Source: Sphingobium sp. HWE2-09 (lineage in GTDB: Bacteria > Pseudomonadota > Alphaproteobacteria > Sphingomonadales > Sphingomonadaceae). Taken from it: DNA of 64,000 bases. Position numbers and translations under genes: made by a program. The stretch is from positions 2,356,001 through 2,420,000 of the forward strand of contig NZ_JAYKZX010000003.1 in NCBI RefSeq assembly GCF_035989265.1. The letters are read 5' to 3'. Of the stretch, positions 45,362 through 55,282 are shown in pieces (within the stretch, counting starts at the first letter, position 1; each line of letters starts with the position of its first letter). A model generated the notes under the pieces. It was not told the DNA's origin and did no database searches. It was given only the letters and a program-made list of their open reading frames with translations.

Positions 45362-47434
45362 TCAGGCCATCTTCGCCTTGACTTCATCCGCCACATTCTG
45401 CGGCACTTCGTCATAGTGCGAGAACGTCATCGAATAGTTCGCACGGCCCTGGGTGAAGGAACGCAACGAGTTCACATAGCCGAACATGTTGGCCAGCGGC
45501 ACCATGGCTTCGACGATCTGCGCGTTGCCGCGCGTGTCGGTGCCCTGGATCTGGCCACGACGGCTGTTCATGTCGCCGATGACGTCGCCCAGATATTCTT
45601 CCGGAGTGACGACTTCGACCTTCATGACCGGTTCGAGCAGCGTGATGCCCGCCTTTTGCGCGACTTCGCGCATGGCGGCGCGGCCGGTGATTTCGAACGC
45701 CAGTGCCGACGAGTCGACGTCATGATAGGCGCCGTCATACAGGTTGATTTCGAAATCGATGATCGGGAAGCCGATCAGCGAACCGGTCGCTGCGGTTTCG
45801 CGCATGCCCTTTTCGATCGCGGGGATATATTCCTTGGGAATATTACCGCCCTTGATCTCATCCTTGAAGATGATGCCCGCGCCACGCTCGCCCGGGGTCA
45901 CCTTCACCTTGATGCGGCCGAACTGGCCGGTGCCGCCCGACTGCTTTTTGTGGGTATAGTCGACGTCGACGGGCTTCTTGAGATATTCGCGATAGGCCAC
46001 CTGCGGCGCACCGACATTCGCCTCGACCTTGAACTCGCGCTTCATGCGGTCGACCAGGATTTCGAGGTGAAGTTCGCCCATGCCCTTGATGATGGTCTGG
46101 CCCAATTCGTGATCGGTCGACACGCGGAAGGACGGATCTTCGGCAGCCAGGCGGTTGAGCGCGACGCCCATCTTTTCCTGGTCGGCCTTGGTCTTGGGTT
46201 CCACCGACAGTTCGATGACCGGCTCGGGGAATTCCATCCGCTCCAGGATGATCGGCTTGCGCTCGGCGCACAGCGTATCCCCGGTGGTGGTTTCCTTCAT
46301 GCCCGCCAGCGCGACGATGTCGCCGGCATAGGCCGCGTCGATATCTTCACGGCTGTTCGCATGCATCAGCAGCATGCGGCCGATCTTTTCCTTCTTGTCC
46401 TTGACCGAGTTCAGATAGGTGCCCTTGGTCAGGGTGCCCGAATAGACGCGCAGGAAAGTCAGCGAGCCGACGAACGGATCGTTCATGATCTTGAACGCCA
46501 GGCCGGAGAAAGGCGCGTCGTCCGAAGTCGCACGGCTGTCCGGCTCGTCATTGTCGGGGTTGATGCCCTGCACGTCTTCGATGTCGAGCGGCGAAGGCAG
46601 ATAGTCCACGACCGCGTCGAGCAGGGGCTGAACGCCCTTGTTCTTGAAGGCCGAGCCGCACAGGACGGGCACGAACGACTGGTTCAGCGTGCCCTTGCGG
46701 ATCAGCGCCTTCAATGTCGCGGTGTCGGGCAGATTGCCTTCGAGATAGGCTTCCATCGCCTCGTCATCCTGTTCGACGGCGAGTTCGATCAGCTTTTCGC
46801 GATATTCGGCAGCCTTGTCGGCCAAGTCTTCGGGAATCGCCTCATAGGAGAATTCCGCGCCGAGATTTTCATCCTTCCAGATGATCGCGCGATCTTCGAC
46901 CAGGTCGACCAGGCCACGGAAATCCAATTCCGCGCCGATCGGCAGATACAGGACCGCAGGCTTGGCGCCCAGGCGATCGATGATCGTCTGCACGCAATAA
47001 TAGAAATTGGCGCCGGTGCGGTCGAGCTTGTTGATGAAGCACATCCGCGGAACCTTATACTTGTCCGCCTGGCGCCACACCGTTTCCGACTGCGGCTCAA
47101 CGCCGGCAACGCCGTCGAACGCGGCGACCGCGCCGTCGAGCACGCGCAGCGAGCGTTCGACTTCGATGGTGAAGTCGACGTGGCCGGGGGTGTCGATGAT
47201 GTTCAGGCGATGATCGTTCCAGATGCACGTGGTCGCAGCCGACGTGATGGTGATCCCACGCTCCTGCTCCTGCTCCATCCAGTCCATGGTCGCGGCGCCA
47301 TCATGGACTTCGCCGATCTTGTAGGACTTGCCGGTATAGTAGAGGATACGCTCGGTCGTGGTGGTCTTGCCGGCGTCGATATGCGCCATGATACCGAAAT
47401 TGCGATATTTTTCGAGCGGATGGCTGCGGGCCAT
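45362..47434 (-). CDS. fusA: Elongation factor G
   Basis: EF-G drives translocation and, with RRF, ribosome recycling. The 690-residue protein has GTPase motifs [35 protein letters not shown] and [10 protein letters not shown]. Domain IV contains [12 protein letters not shown], with the tip region [15 protein letters not shown]. It lies between rpsG and tuf in the str operon. Confidence 0.98.
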   Translation of the reverse strand: MARSHPLEKYRNFGIMAHIDAGKTTTTERILYYTGKSYKIGEVHDGAATMDWMEQEQERGITITSAATTCIWNDHRLNIIDTPGHVDFTIEVERSLRVLDGAVAAFDGVAGVEPQSETVWRQADKYKVPRMCFINKLDRTGANFYYCVQTIIDRLGAKPAVLYLPIGAELDFRGLVDLVEDRAIIWKDENLGAEFSYEAIPEDLADKAAEYREKLIELAVEQDDEAMEAYLEGNLPDTATLKALIRKGTLNQSFVPVLCGSAFKNKGVQPLLDAVVDYLPSPLDIEDVQGINPDNDEPDSRATSDDAPFSGLAFKIMNDPFVGSLTFLRVYSGTLTKGTYLNSVKDKKEKIGRMLLMHANSREDIDAAYAGDIVALAGMKETTTGDTLCAERKPIILERMEFPEPVIELSVEPKTKADQEKMGVALNRLAAEDPSFRVSTDHELGQTIIKGMGELHLEILVDRMKREFKVEANVGAPQVAYREYLKKPVDVDYTHKKQSGGTGQFGRIKVKVTPGERGAGIIFKDEIKGGNIPKEYIPAIEKGMRETAATGSLIGFPIIDFEINLYDGAYHDVDSSALAFEITGRAAMREVAQKAGITLLEPVMKVEVVTPEEYLGDVIGDMNSRRGQIQGTDTRGNAQIVEAMVPLANMFGYVNSLRSFTQGRANYSMTFSHYDEVPQNVADEVKAKMA

Positions 47435-47556
47435 GATGCTTCTCCGTTGCCGGTGCGCCGGCGGTTGGGGATTCGTATGATCTGGGTGGCCCCTAAACCA
47501 ATCCGTCCGCCATGGGTAGACCCACGACGAACGGATGGATTTTTAGAGCGATAAAC

Positions 47557-47584
47557 GGGGTGGGCGCCCATCGGCCCCCACCCC
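47557..47584 (-). terminator. Terminator-like hairpin between rpsG and fusA
   Basis: GGGGTGGG (47584-47577 on the minus strand) pairs with CCCACCCC (47564-47557), followed by GTTTATCG. It sits 12 bases after the rpsG stop. It probably acts as a partial terminator that adjusts the ratio of ribosomal proteins to elongation factors. Confidence 0.6.
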
Positions 47585-47595
47585 GCCAATCTCTG

Positions 47596-48066
47596 TTACC
47601 AGCGATAGTGCGAGAAGGCGCGGTTCGCTTCCGCCATGCGGTGCGTGTCTTCGCGCTTCTTGACCGCGTTACCGCGATTGTTGGCGGCGTCCATCAGTTC
47701 GCCGGACAGGCGGGCCGCCATGGTGGTCTCGCTGCGATTGCGCGCAGCGGTGATCAGCCAGCGGATCGCCAGAGCCTGCGAACGCTCGGGACGCACTTCG
47801 ACGGGCACCTGGTAGGTCGCACCGCCGACGCGGCGGCTGCGCACTTCGATGCCCGGCTTGATGTTGTTCAGCGCGTCATGGAACATGCCGATCGGATCTT
47901 TCTTGGCGCGAGTCTCGACGGTTTCGAGGGCGCCATAAACGATCAATTCGGCAACGGCTTTCTTGCCGTCCTGCATGATGGAGTTCATGAACTTGGAAAG
48001 CACGATATCCCCGAACTTGGGATCGGGCAGGATGATGCGCTTTTCGGGGCGACGACGACGTGACAT
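47596..48066 (-). CDS. rpsG: 30S ribosomal protein S7
   Basis: S7 starts assembly of the 30S head and regulates the str operon in E. coli. The 156-residue protein begins [20 protein letters not shown] and has the family signature [17 protein letters not shown]. The ATG at 48066 is the family start; a longer frame upstream overlaps rpsL antiparallel to nothing conserved. It lies 13 bases after rpsL. Confidence 0.97.
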   Translation of the reverse strand: MSRRRRPEKRIILPDPKFGDIVLSKFMNSIMQDGKKAVAELIVYGALETVETRAKKDPIGMFHDALNNIKPGIEVRSRRVGGATYQVPVEVRPERSQALAIRWLITAARNRSETTMAARLSGELMDAANNRGNAVKKREDTHRMAEANRAFSHYRW

Positions 48067-48079
48067 ATTCTGGTCTCCC

Positions 48080-48451
48080 TTACTTCGGACGCTTCGCGCC
48101 GTACTTCGAACGGCTCTGCTTACGATCCTTGACGCCCTGGGTATCCAGAACGCCGCGAAGAACGTGGTAGCGCACGCCCGGAAGATCGCGGACACGACCG
48201 CCGCGGATCAACACGACGCTATGTTCCTGCAGGTTGTGGCCTTCACCCGGAATATAGGTGATGACTTCGCGCTGGTTGACTAGGCGAACCTTGGCCACCT
48301 TGCGAAGCGCCGAGTTCGGCTTCTTCGGGGTCGTTGTGTAAACGCGGGTGCAAACGCCGCGCTTCTGCGGATTTGCCTCCATTGCAGGGACCTTGCTCTT
48401 GGCCTTCTGCGGATCGCGGCCATTGCGGACCAGCTGGTTGATTGTTGGCAT
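48080..48451 (-). CDS. rpsL: 30S ribosomal protein S12 with Arg at position 88
   Basis: S12 sits in the decoding centre and controls accuracy. The 123-residue protein begins [18 protein letters not shown]. The streptomycin-related loop [15 protein letters not shown] keeps Lys 43. The second loop reads [14 protein letters not shown], with Arg 88 where the common sequence is Lys. K88R (K87R without Met counted) is a classical streptomycin-resistance change in E. coli and mycobacteria. It is the first gene of the str operon, after a 200-base leader. Confidence 0.97.
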   Translation of the reverse strand: MPTINQLVRNGRDPQKAKSKVPAMEANPQKRGVCTRVYTTTPKKPNSALRKVAKVRLVNQREVITYIPGEGHNLQEHSVVLIRGGRVRDLPGVRYHVLRGVLDTQGVKDRKQSRSKYGAKRPK

Positions 48452-48661
48452 GAAGCCCTTCACCTTTTTCAGTTACTTTACCTGGGCATCCCCGCGTCTC
48501 GCACCCTTTGGACGATGGATTCGACCAAACGGCAAAGGCCCCGGTGGGCATAAGCCCCCTGGAGCCGCAAGAGCACCCGGCAATGTTCAGCTCTAGTGTC
48601 GCCCGGTGGATATGACGCGAGGGAGACGAATCTCCGCACGGCAGGCCGCTGGGCAGCCGCG

Positions 48662-48690
48662 CCTATAGCGACGCGCACCCGACCGGTCAA
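48662..48690 (-). promoter_or_regulatory. Strong promoter of the str operon (rpsL-rpsG-fusA-tuf)
   Basis: On the minus strand TTGACC (48690-48685) and TATAGG (48667-48662) are spaced by 17 bases. The start site would lie about 205 bases before the rpsL ATG. The long leader includes a GGAGA-TTCG-TCTCC hairpin (48635-48622), whose UUCG loop is very stable. The region 48464-48805 holds no gene; its right part also serves the divergent GGDEF-EAL gene. Confidence 0.7.
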
Positions 48691-48805
48691 GCGAGCGTCC
48701 GTCGCGATTGATAGCCGGTTGCGGTGACGGTAGCGTTTCGACGGATTTAGCGAATTACTAACCTTAACATCGCTATCATGATGCTCCGCTCAGCCTGGAC
48801 GCGAT

Positions 48806-51100
48806 GTGACTCACTTATCTTCCTTTACCGGCGAATTTCTCGATCCTGCACGGGAATCGGCATTTCAGGCCGAACGACTGCCCGAAACCCGCCGCCATGC
48901 CCGGACGCTGTTCGCCCTGGCCGCCCTGCTCAACGCGATGTTCCTGGTCAGCGACTGGCGTTTTGCCGGCACGCCGCATTTCTGGGTCGCCATCCCGTCC
49001 CGCCTGGCCGTGGTCGCGGGATCGCTGCTTTGCCTTGCTCTGTGGCGGCGGGCGCACTCGTTCCGCGCGATCGAGCGACTCTGTTTTCTGTGGCAGACGA
49101 TCACCGCGATCGGCGTCGCCCTGCTGGTGACGTCGCGCAGCGATATCGCGCTGTTCGTCCTGGTGATGCTGCCGCTCGTCTTCTACCTCGTCGTGCCGAC
49201 CAGTTTTCGCGGCAATGTCGGCGGCGGGCTGGGCTGCGCGATCGCGATGCTGACCGGCTATATCACCCCGGCGCCACACAGCCATACCGCGATCGGGATG
49301 ATTCTGGCGATGCTGATCCTGCATTGCGGCATGTCGCTCGCCGTCACTCGCAACAACCGGCTGCAACGGCAGGAATGGACCGCCAGCCGCATGGCGCGCG
49401 CCGCACAGACCGCGCTCGCCAACGGCCTCGACACGCTGGAGCGGATGTTCATGGCCGTGCCCATTCCCCTGCTCGTAACCCGCGACGATGGCAGGATATT
49501 GAGGCTCAACCAGGCCGCCAAAGACGCCTATGCCATGGGCGAAGACATTGCGCTCGACCATGTCGAACAGACCTATGTCGACCTGCCCGTGCGCAACCAG
49601 CTATTCTCGATACTGCGGCGCGAAAAGCAGGTCGACAATTTCGAATGTCGCATGCGCCGCGCGGACGGCCAGATTCGCGACACATTATTGTCGTCCCGTC
49701 CGATCCTGGTCGATGACGCGCCTTGTATCGTCACGAGCGTGGTCGACATTACCGAACGCAAGGAAGCCGAACAGCATCTGGAACGGCTGGCGATGACCGA
49801 CGCGCTCACGGGCCTTGCCAACCGCGCCCATTTCATGGCGGCCGTCACCCATGCGACCAGCGGCACGGCGGCGCGCCTGGCGCACGCGGCGCAATCCGCG
49901 ATCCTGCTGATCGATCTGGACGAATTCAAGCGCGTCAACGACACCGCCGGTCATGACGCGGGCGACGCCCTGCTCTGCGCCGTCGCCACCCGCTTGCGCC
50001 AGGCGCTGCGACCCGGCGATCTGGTCGCGCGCATGGGCGGCGACGAATTTGCCGTATTGCTGACCCGCTTGCGCGACATCGACGCATTGCAGACGATCCT
50101 GACGCGCATCACCGACCATCTCCATGCCCCGCTCAGCTATCGCGGACGGCCGATCGAGGCGCGCGTCAGCATCGGCGTGGCGCTGTTTCCCGATCATGGC
50201 GGCGATGTCACCGCGCTGATCAAACATGCCGACATCGCCCTCTATCATGCCAAGAATAATGGGCGCGGCCGCGCGACGCTGTTCGAACCCGCGCTGCTTG
50301 CCAATTGGGATCGGGAGGCGACGATGCTGGACCGCGCCCGCCACCTATTGGCGCAGGAACATCCCTGCCCCTGGTATCAGCCCAAGATCGACCTGGCGAC
50401 CGGCGCGCTGGTGGGGTTCGAGGCGCTGTTCCGCTGCCCCACGGACGACGGCACGATCATCATGCCCGTCGATATCGCCGCCGCCTTCGAGCATCCCGAA
50501 CTCGGCCCCGCCATCACCGCGCAGATGATCGACGGCATATTGGCCGATTGCCGCCGCTGGCGCGACGCGGACCTGCCCTTCGGCCATGTCGCCTTCAACG
50601 TGTCGGGCGCTGACCTCAACGACGATGCCTTTGCCGACCAGTTGCTGGGGAAATTGGCGGAGGCTGGCCTGCCGCCCGCGATCATTGAACTGGAAGTGAC
50701 CGAATCGGTGTTCCTGGGCCGCAATGCCGAACGGGTGGGCCGCCTGCTCCAGCGGTTGAGCGATGCGGGCGTCGCCATCGCGCTCGATGACTTCGGCACC
50801 GGCTATGCCTCGCTCTCCCACCTCAAGCAATTTCCGATCGACGTCATCAAGATCGACCAGCGCTTCGTGCGCGACCTGGAAACCGACCCGGACGATGCCG
50901 CCATCGTGCGCACCGTGCTGAACCTCGCCTACAGCCTGGGCATTCGCACCGTGGCGGAAGGCGTGGAAAATCAGCAGCAGCTCGATTATCTGCGCGCTGG
51001 CGGCTGCCACATGGCGCAGGGCTATCATTTCGGCGGGGCGATGGCCGCGGCCGATGTGGTGACGTTGATCGGTCATCCTGACAGCATCCGACACCACTGA
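48806..51100 (+). CDS. Membrane-bound PAS-GGDEF-EAL c-di-GMP enzyme
   Basis: The 764-residue protein makes and/or degrades c-di-GMP. Five or six membrane helices (about residues 35-185) precede a PAS-like domain (about 210-325). The GGDEF domain follows with RMGGDEF intact and an inhibitory I-site RPGD five residues before it. The EAL domain is also complete: GFEALFR, FNVSGADL, ELEVTES, DDFGTGYASL, KIDQRFV and VAEGVEN. Both activities are possible, with the PAS or membrane part setting the balance. The GTG at 48806 is used as start. It is divergent from the str operon. Confidence 0.93.
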   Translation: MTHLSSFTGEFLDPARESAFQAERLPETRRHARTLFALAALLNAMFLVSDWRFAGTPHFWVAIPSRLAVVAGSLLCLALWRRAHSFRAIERLCFLWQTITAIGVALLVTSRSDIALFVLVMLPLVFYLVVPTSFRGNVGGGLGCAIAMLTGYITPAPHSHTAIGMILAMLILHCGMSLAVTRNNRLQRQEWTASRMARAAQTALANGLDTLERMFMAVPIPLLVTRDDGRILRLNQAAKDAYAMGEDIALDHVEQTYVDLPVRNQLFSILRREKQVDNFECRMRRADGQIRDTLLSSRPILVDDAPCIVTSVVDITERKEAEQHLERLAMTDALTGLANRAHFMAAVTHATSGTAARLAHAAQSAILLIDLDEFKRVNDTAGHDAGDALLCAVATRLRQALRPGDLVARMGGDEFAVLLTRLRDIDALQTILTRITDHLHAPLSYRGRPIEARVSIGVALFPDHGGDVTALIKHADIALYHAKNNGRGRATLFEPALLANWDREATMLDRARHLLAQEHPCPWYQPKIDLATGALVGFEALFRCPTDDGTIIMPVDIAAAFEHPELGPAITAQMIDGILADCRRWRDADLPFGHVAFNVSGADLNDDAFADQLLGKLAEAGLPPAIIELEVTESVFLGRNAERVGRLLQRLSDAGVAIALDDFGTGYASLSHLKQFPIDVIKIDQRFVRDLETDPDDAAIVRTVLNLAYSLGIRTVAEGVENQQQLDYLRAGGCHMAQGYHFGGAMAAADVVTLIGHPDSIRHH

Positions 51101-51270
51101 TATGATCGGCCATTTTTGTTGAATGATCGATCGGCCCGGCGGAACAAAAAGGTCGATGGATCATTTTGCCGCGCGCATCGCTCGATTCGTCACGACCGCG
51201 TCCCGATCGATTCGCCCCTGCGACCATCCTCTGTTACCGGCCGCCCCATTATATAAGAGTTGGGGTCGCA

Positions 51271-52452
51271 TTGTCGCATCGCAAGAACTACGGGGTCGCC
51301 GCCCTTAAAGAGCGGCTGCTCGGCCTGTGCCCGGAGCGGGAAATCTACCTGCGGTCCGGTGGGCAGGTGAAATTCATCCGCATTTCCCGCCGCACGCAGC
51401 TGACAACCATCGCGCTGACGGCCGCCACGCTGCTCGGCTGGGGCGGCGCCACCGTCGCGATGATCGCGGGCAGCGCCTCGGTCGCGCAGGAACGCGCGGC
51501 CCTGACGCAAAAGGGTCGCTCGGTCGCCACCGCCGCCACCCAGGTGGAGGGCTATCGCCAATCGGTCGAGCATCTGGCGCAAGAGCTGGAAAAGCGCCAG
51601 GACTTCATGGACGACCTCTACAAGACGCATTTCGGCAGCGAAGACGAAGCCGCGCCGGACGCGAATATGGTCGCCCCGACCAAGGCGGAGACGGCCGATG
51701 CGCTGCCCGCCAAGATCAGCATGGCGCCCGAAGCCGCGCCGCTCGTGCGGCTGGAGCAGCGCCAGCGCCAGTTCGCCGCCCGTCTGACCAGCGCGGTCGA
51801 GCGCCGCGCGGACAAGGCGGCCGCCGCGATCCGTAGCTTCGGCCTCAACCCCGACAGCCTCGCCCGCAGCGCCGCCCGTGCCCAGGGTGGCCCCTTCGTG
51901 CCGTGGAAGGGCGACAAGGGCGCGATGACCGACGAGCTGGAACATCTGGCCGACGCGCTGACCCGCATGGAGTTTCTGGAGCGCAGCCTGATCACCATCC
52001 CATCGGGCAAGCCCACCGCCGCGCCGATGGAAACCAGTTCCTACGGCTATCGCCGCGATCCCTTCAACGGCCATGCCGCCTTTCACGCCGGGATCGATTT
52101 TCCCGGCCGCATGGCCCAGCCGATCCAGGCCGCGGCGGCTGGCAAAATCAGCTATGTCGGCCAGCGGCAGGGCTATGGCAATGTCGTGGAGGTCGATCAT
52201 GGCAACGGCCTGATGACCCGCTACGCCCATCTGTCCGGTTTCAATGCCCGCGTCGGACAAAAGGTCGCGCGCGGCGACACCATCGCCCGCATGGGATCGA
52301 CCGGCCGCTCGACCGGCACCCATCTGCATTTCGAGGTCCGGGTCAATGGCCAGGCCGTCAACCCCCGCCGCTTCCTGGAGGCTGCCCAAGATGTTCTCCA
52401 AGTTCAGCAAATCGCCAAGGCCCGCTTCGCCGATGTCGGCAACCGGGGCTAG
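51271..52452 (+). CDS. M23 family zinc metallopeptidase (LytM/LmdC-like)
   Basis: This peptidoglycan endopeptidase has about 393 residues. It has a short basic cytoplasmic start, one membrane helix (LTTIALTAATLLGWGGATVAM), then a coiled coil (about 60-130; VEHLAQELEKRQDFMDDLYK). The C-terminal LytM domain has HAGIDFPG and THLHFEVRVNG, so all zinc ligands are present. A TTG start at 51271 is proposed because conserved sequence begins there and TGGGGT precedes it. Further upstream frame starts are poor. TATATAAG at about 51250 may be its -10. It overlaps the bactofilin gene by 62 bases. Confidence 0.85.
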   Translation: MSHRKNYGVAALKERLLGLCPEREIYLRSGGQVKFIRISRRTQLTTIALTAATLLGWGGATVAMIAGSASVAQERAALTQKGRSVATAATQVEGYRQSVEHLAQELEKRQDFMDDLYKTHFGSEDEAAPDANMVAPTKAETADALPAKISMAPEAAPLVRLEQRQRQFAARLTSAVERRADKAAAAIRSFGLNPDSLARSAARAQGGPFVPWKGDKGAMTDELEHLADALTRMEFLERSLITIPSGKPTAAPMETSSYGYRRDPFNGHAAFHAGIDFPGRMAQPIQAAAAGKISYVGQRQGYGNVVEVDHGNGLMTRYAHLSGFNARVGQKVARGDTIARMGSTGRSTGTHLHFEVRVNGQAVNPRRFLEAAQDVLQVQQIAKARFADVGNRG

Positions 52453-52816
52453 ACACACGCCCTTCTCGCTGATCGGCGGCGACGTGACGATCAGCGGCAA
52501 CCTGTCCGCATCGGTCGACCTGCATGTCGATGGTGTGGTGGAAGGCGACATCAGTTGCGCCGCGCTAGTCCAGGGACCAGACAGCCGCATCACCGGCCAT
52601 GTCGTCGCACAAAGCGCGCGGCTCGCTGGCCTGGTCGACGGATCGATTACGGCAGGCGAACTGGTGGTGGAAAGCAGCGCCCGGATCACCGGCGACGTCG
52701 TCTATGAACGCATCACCATCGAACCGGGCAGCCGCATCGAAGGCCGCTTCCGCCCCAAGGACAGCGATGCCCCGGCAGCGGAGTTGAAGCTGATCGCGAA
52801 TGACGGCGCTGGGTGA
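52391..52816 (+). CDS. Bactofilin
   Basis: Bactofilins are polymer-forming cytoskeletal proteins with a right-handed beta-helix. The 141-residue protein has SLIGGDVTISGNLSASVDLH, DGVVEGDISCAALVQG and ITGDVVYERITIEPGSRIEG, with unstructured ends (PRPASP and DAPAAEL). The start at 52391 lies within the M23 gene. M23-bactofilin pairs occur in stalked and curved bacteria, where the bactofilin places the peptidase. A role in cell shape or a growth zone is likely. Confidence 0.92.
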   Translation: MFSKFSKSPRPASPMSATGARHTPFSLIGGDVTISGNLSASVDLHVDGVVEGDISCAALVQGPDSRITGHVVAQSARLAGLVDGSITAGELVVESSARITGDVVYERITIEPGSRIEGRFRPKDSDAPAAELKLIANDGAG

Positions 52817-52866
52817 AGGGGTTGGGGCGGGCTTCCCATCCTTGGGTAGCCTGTTGACATAGAAAC

Positions 52867-52959
52867 CCGTTCGGGCTGAGCTGGTCGAAGCCTATTCTTT
52901 CCCTTTGATCTTATGATCGAAGAAGAAGTAAGACCCTTCGACAAGCTCAGGGCGAACGG
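52867..52959. repeat. Inverted repeat between bactofilin and comM genes
   Basis: The arm 52867-52890 (CCGTTCGGGCTGAGCTGG and on) pairs with the arm 52936-52959 (CTTCGACAAGCTCAGGGCG and on) with a few mismatches, around a 45-base AT-richer centre. The motif 'CTTCGACAAGCTCAGG' is a widespread intergenic repeat in proteobacteria. It lies between convergent genes. Confidence 0.7.
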
Positions 52960-53007
52960 ATTTCCTTGGGCAGATTTTTGCCCACACCCCGCCGCGCCAC
53001 ACATCCC

Positions 53008-54516
53008 TCAATTCACCGGCGGTCGCCGCCTGTAGCTGAGCGCTTCGGCGACATGCACGCGCCCGACCTGCTCCGCGCCCGCCAGATCCGCGATCGTCCG
53101 CGCCACGCGCAGCACGCGGGTGTAGCCCCGCGCCGACAGCTTCATCGCCGCGGCCGCTTGCGCGAGTAACTGCCGCCCCGGTTCGTCCGGCCCGGCGACC
53201 TGCTCCAGCCGTTCGCCATCCACCTCCGCGTTGGTGCGCGTCTTGCTGCCGACATAGCGGGCCGTCTGAACGCTGCGCGCCGCCGCGACGCGCGCGGCGA
53301 CCTCGGTCGATCCCTCGGCGGGCGGCGGCAGCACCAGGTCGGCCGCGGTCACCGCCTGCACCTCGACATGCAGGTCGATGCGGTCGAGCAGCGGCCCCGA
53401 CACCTTGGCCTGATAGTCCGCCGCGCAGCGTGGCGCGCGCGAGCAGGCCAGCGCCGGATCGCCCAGATGGCCGCAACGGCACGGGTTCATCGCCGCGATC
53501 AACTGCACCTGCGCGGGAAAGGTCACATGCGCATTGGCCCGTGCCACCGTCACCTCCCCCGTCTCCAGCGGCTGGCGCAGCGAATCGAGAACCGTGCGCT
53601 GGAACTCCGGCAGTTCGTCCAGGAACAGCACGCCCAGATGTGCCATGCTGACCTCGCCCGGCCGCGCCTTCAGCCCGCCGCCGACCAGCGCCGCCATCGA
53701 CGCGCTATGATGGGGATTGCGGAAGGGGCGCGCGCGGCTGATCCGCCCGCCCTCCAGCGTACCGGCGACGCTCGCCACCATCGAACTTTCCAGCGCTTCG
53801 GAGGGCGTCATGTCCGGCAATATCCCCGGCAGGCAACTGGCCATCAGCGACTTGCCCGCGCCCGGCGGCCCGACCATCAGCAAATTATGCCCGCCAGCCG
53901 CGGCGATCTCCAGCGCGCGCTTGGCGACCTCCTGCCCCTTGACCTGTTTCAGATCGACCGTCCGCACCGGCACATCCACCGCGCCCGGCTGCGGCGCCGA
54001 TAGCGCCGACGTCCCCTTGAAATGGTTGAGCAGGCTCAGCAGATCGGGTGCGGCGACCACTTCGACCTCGCCCGCCCAGGCCGCTTCCGCCCCCTGCGCG
54101 ACGGGGCAGACCAGCCCCATGCCCTGCTCGCCCGCATGCAGCGCCGCCAGCAACACGCCGGGCGACGGCGCGGTGCGCCCGTCCAGCCCCAATTCGCCGA
54201 CCACGACATAGCCCGCCAGCGTCTCCGCATCGATCACCCCCATCGCGCCCAGCAAGGCCAGCGCAATGGGCAGATCGAAATGCGATCCCTCCTTGGGCAG
54301 GTCGGCGGGCGACAGGTTTACGGTGATCCGCTTGGGCGGCAGCGACAGGCCAATCGCGGCGATGGCGTTGCGCACCCGTTCGCGGCTTTCGGCAACCGCC
54401 TTGTCCGGCAGGCCGACCAGGATGAAATTGGGCAGGCCGGGCACCAGCTGGCACTGCACCTCCACGGCGCGCGCCTCCAGCCCCAGATACGCGACCGTCG
54501 ATACCGTTGCGACCAA
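53008..54516 (-). CDS. comM: ComM/YifB-family AAA+ Mg-chelatase-like helicase
   Basis: ComM is a hexameric branch-migration helicase used during natural transformation in Vibrio. The 502-residue protein has an N-terminal Lon-like domain (LEARAVEVQCQLVPGLPNF), Walker A in LMVGPPGAGKSLMA, Walker B in GVLFLDELPEF, and a C-terminal Mg-chelatase part. The C-terminal zinc-like Cys cluster is CRCGHLGDPALACSRAPRC. Many bacteria carry it without known competence. Confidence 0.93.
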   Translation of the reverse strand: MVATVSTVAYLGLEARAVEVQCQLVPGLPNFILVGLPDKAVAESRERVRNAIAAIGLSLPPKRITVNLSPADLPKEGSHFDLPIALALLGAMGVIDAETLAGYVVVGELGLDGRTAPSPGVLLAALHAGEQGMGLVCPVAQGAEAAWAGEVEVVAAPDLLSLLNHFKGTSALSAPQPGAVDVPVRTVDLKQVKGQEVAKRALEIAAAGGHNLLMVGPPGAGKSLMASCLPGILPDMTPSEALESSMVASVAGTLEGGRISRARPFRNPHHSASMAALVGGGLKARPGEVSMAHLGVLFLDELPEFQRTVLDSLRQPLETGEVTVARANAHVTFPAQVQLIAAMNPCRCGHLGDPALACSRAPRCAADYQAKVSGPLLDRIDLHVEVQAVTAADLVLPPPAEGSTEVAARVAAARSVQTARYVGSKTRTNAEVDGERLEQVAGPDEPGRQLLAQAAAAMKLSARGYTRVLRVARTIADLAGAEQVGRVHVAEALSYRRRPPVN

Positions 54517-54540
54517 AAATGCCCCCGCTTCATCATCTTC

Positions 54541-54567
54541 CGTGTTCCCGCGCAGACGGGAACACGC
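54541..54567. repeat. Short palindrome between comM and rlmE
   Basis: CGTGTTCCCGCGCAG continues into ACGGGAACACG. It is a shortened version of the 68-base element between hisH and hisA, with the middle lost. It has no T-run. Confidence 0.6.
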
Positions 54568-54577
54568 ACTGCCCCAT

Positions 54578-55282
54578 TCAATCCTCTATCGGCTCCCCGT
54601 CCCGGCCCCTCGCCGGTTCGTCGGCCCGCCCCTTGAAACCCTGCGCCACGACATACCATTCGACGCTGCCCTTACGGCTGGCGGGTGGCTTGGCGTGCTT
54701 GATCGTCGTGAAATTCTTCTTGAGCAGGACCAGCAGTTCACCGTCGGTGCCGCCAGCAAACACCTTGGCGACGAAGGTGCCGCCCTTGCGCAGATTTTCC
54801 ACCGCGAACCAGGCCGCCGCCTCGACCAGCGCCATGGTGCGCAGATGGTCGGTCGCGGCGTGCCCCACCGTATTGGCGGCCATGTCGGAAATCACCAGGT
54901 CGGGCGCATCGCCCAACGCGTCGCGCAGCATCTGGGGCGCCTTGTCATCCATGAAGTCCATTTCAAACAGGGTGACGCCCGCAATATCGTCCGTCGGCAA
55001 CAGGTCGATGCCGACCACCGCGGCCTTGGGCGCCAGCTTGCGCACCACCTGCGCCCAGCCGCCCGGCGCGACGCCCAAGTCCACGACCGCGCGCGACCCT
55101 TTCACGAAATGGAATTTCTCGTCCAATTCGATCAGCTTGAAGGCGGCACGGCTGCGCCACCCTTCCGCCTTGGCCTTTTTGACATAGGGGTCGTTCAGAT
55201 GGCGTTCGAGCCAGCGTACCGATTGGGCGGTGCGCCCCTTGGCGGTCTTGACCCGGACCTTGCCTGCGCCAGCGCCCCTCAC
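54578..55282 (-). CDS. rlmE: 23S rRNA 2'-O-ribose U2552 methyltransferase
   Basis: RlmE (RrmJ/FtsJ) methylates U2552 in the A loop of 23S rRNA. The 234-residue protein has the SAM site VVDLGVAPGGWAQV and the K-D-K-E tetrad around RSRAAFKLIELDEKF, DMAANTVG and TFVAKVFAGG. The GTG start at 55282 overlaps the ppx stop in GTGA, so the genes are coupled. Longer frames upstream are only antisense or out-of-frame reads of ppx. Confidence 0.94.
   Translation of the reverse strand: MRGAGAGKVRVKTAKGRTAQSVRWLERHLNDPYVKKAKAEGWRSRAAFKLIELDEKFHFVKGSRAVVDLGVAPGGWAQVVRKLAPKAAVVGIDLLPTDDIAGVTLFEMDFMDDKAPQMLRDALGDAPDLVISDMAANTVGHAATDHLRTMALVEAAAWFAVENLRKGGTFVAKVFAGGTDGELLVLLKKNFTTIKHAKPPASRKGSVEWYVVAQGFKGRADEPARGRDGEPIED

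Noticed and set aside
45350..47554. Long plus-strand frame opposite fusA
   Set aside because: It is an antisense shadow of EF-G.
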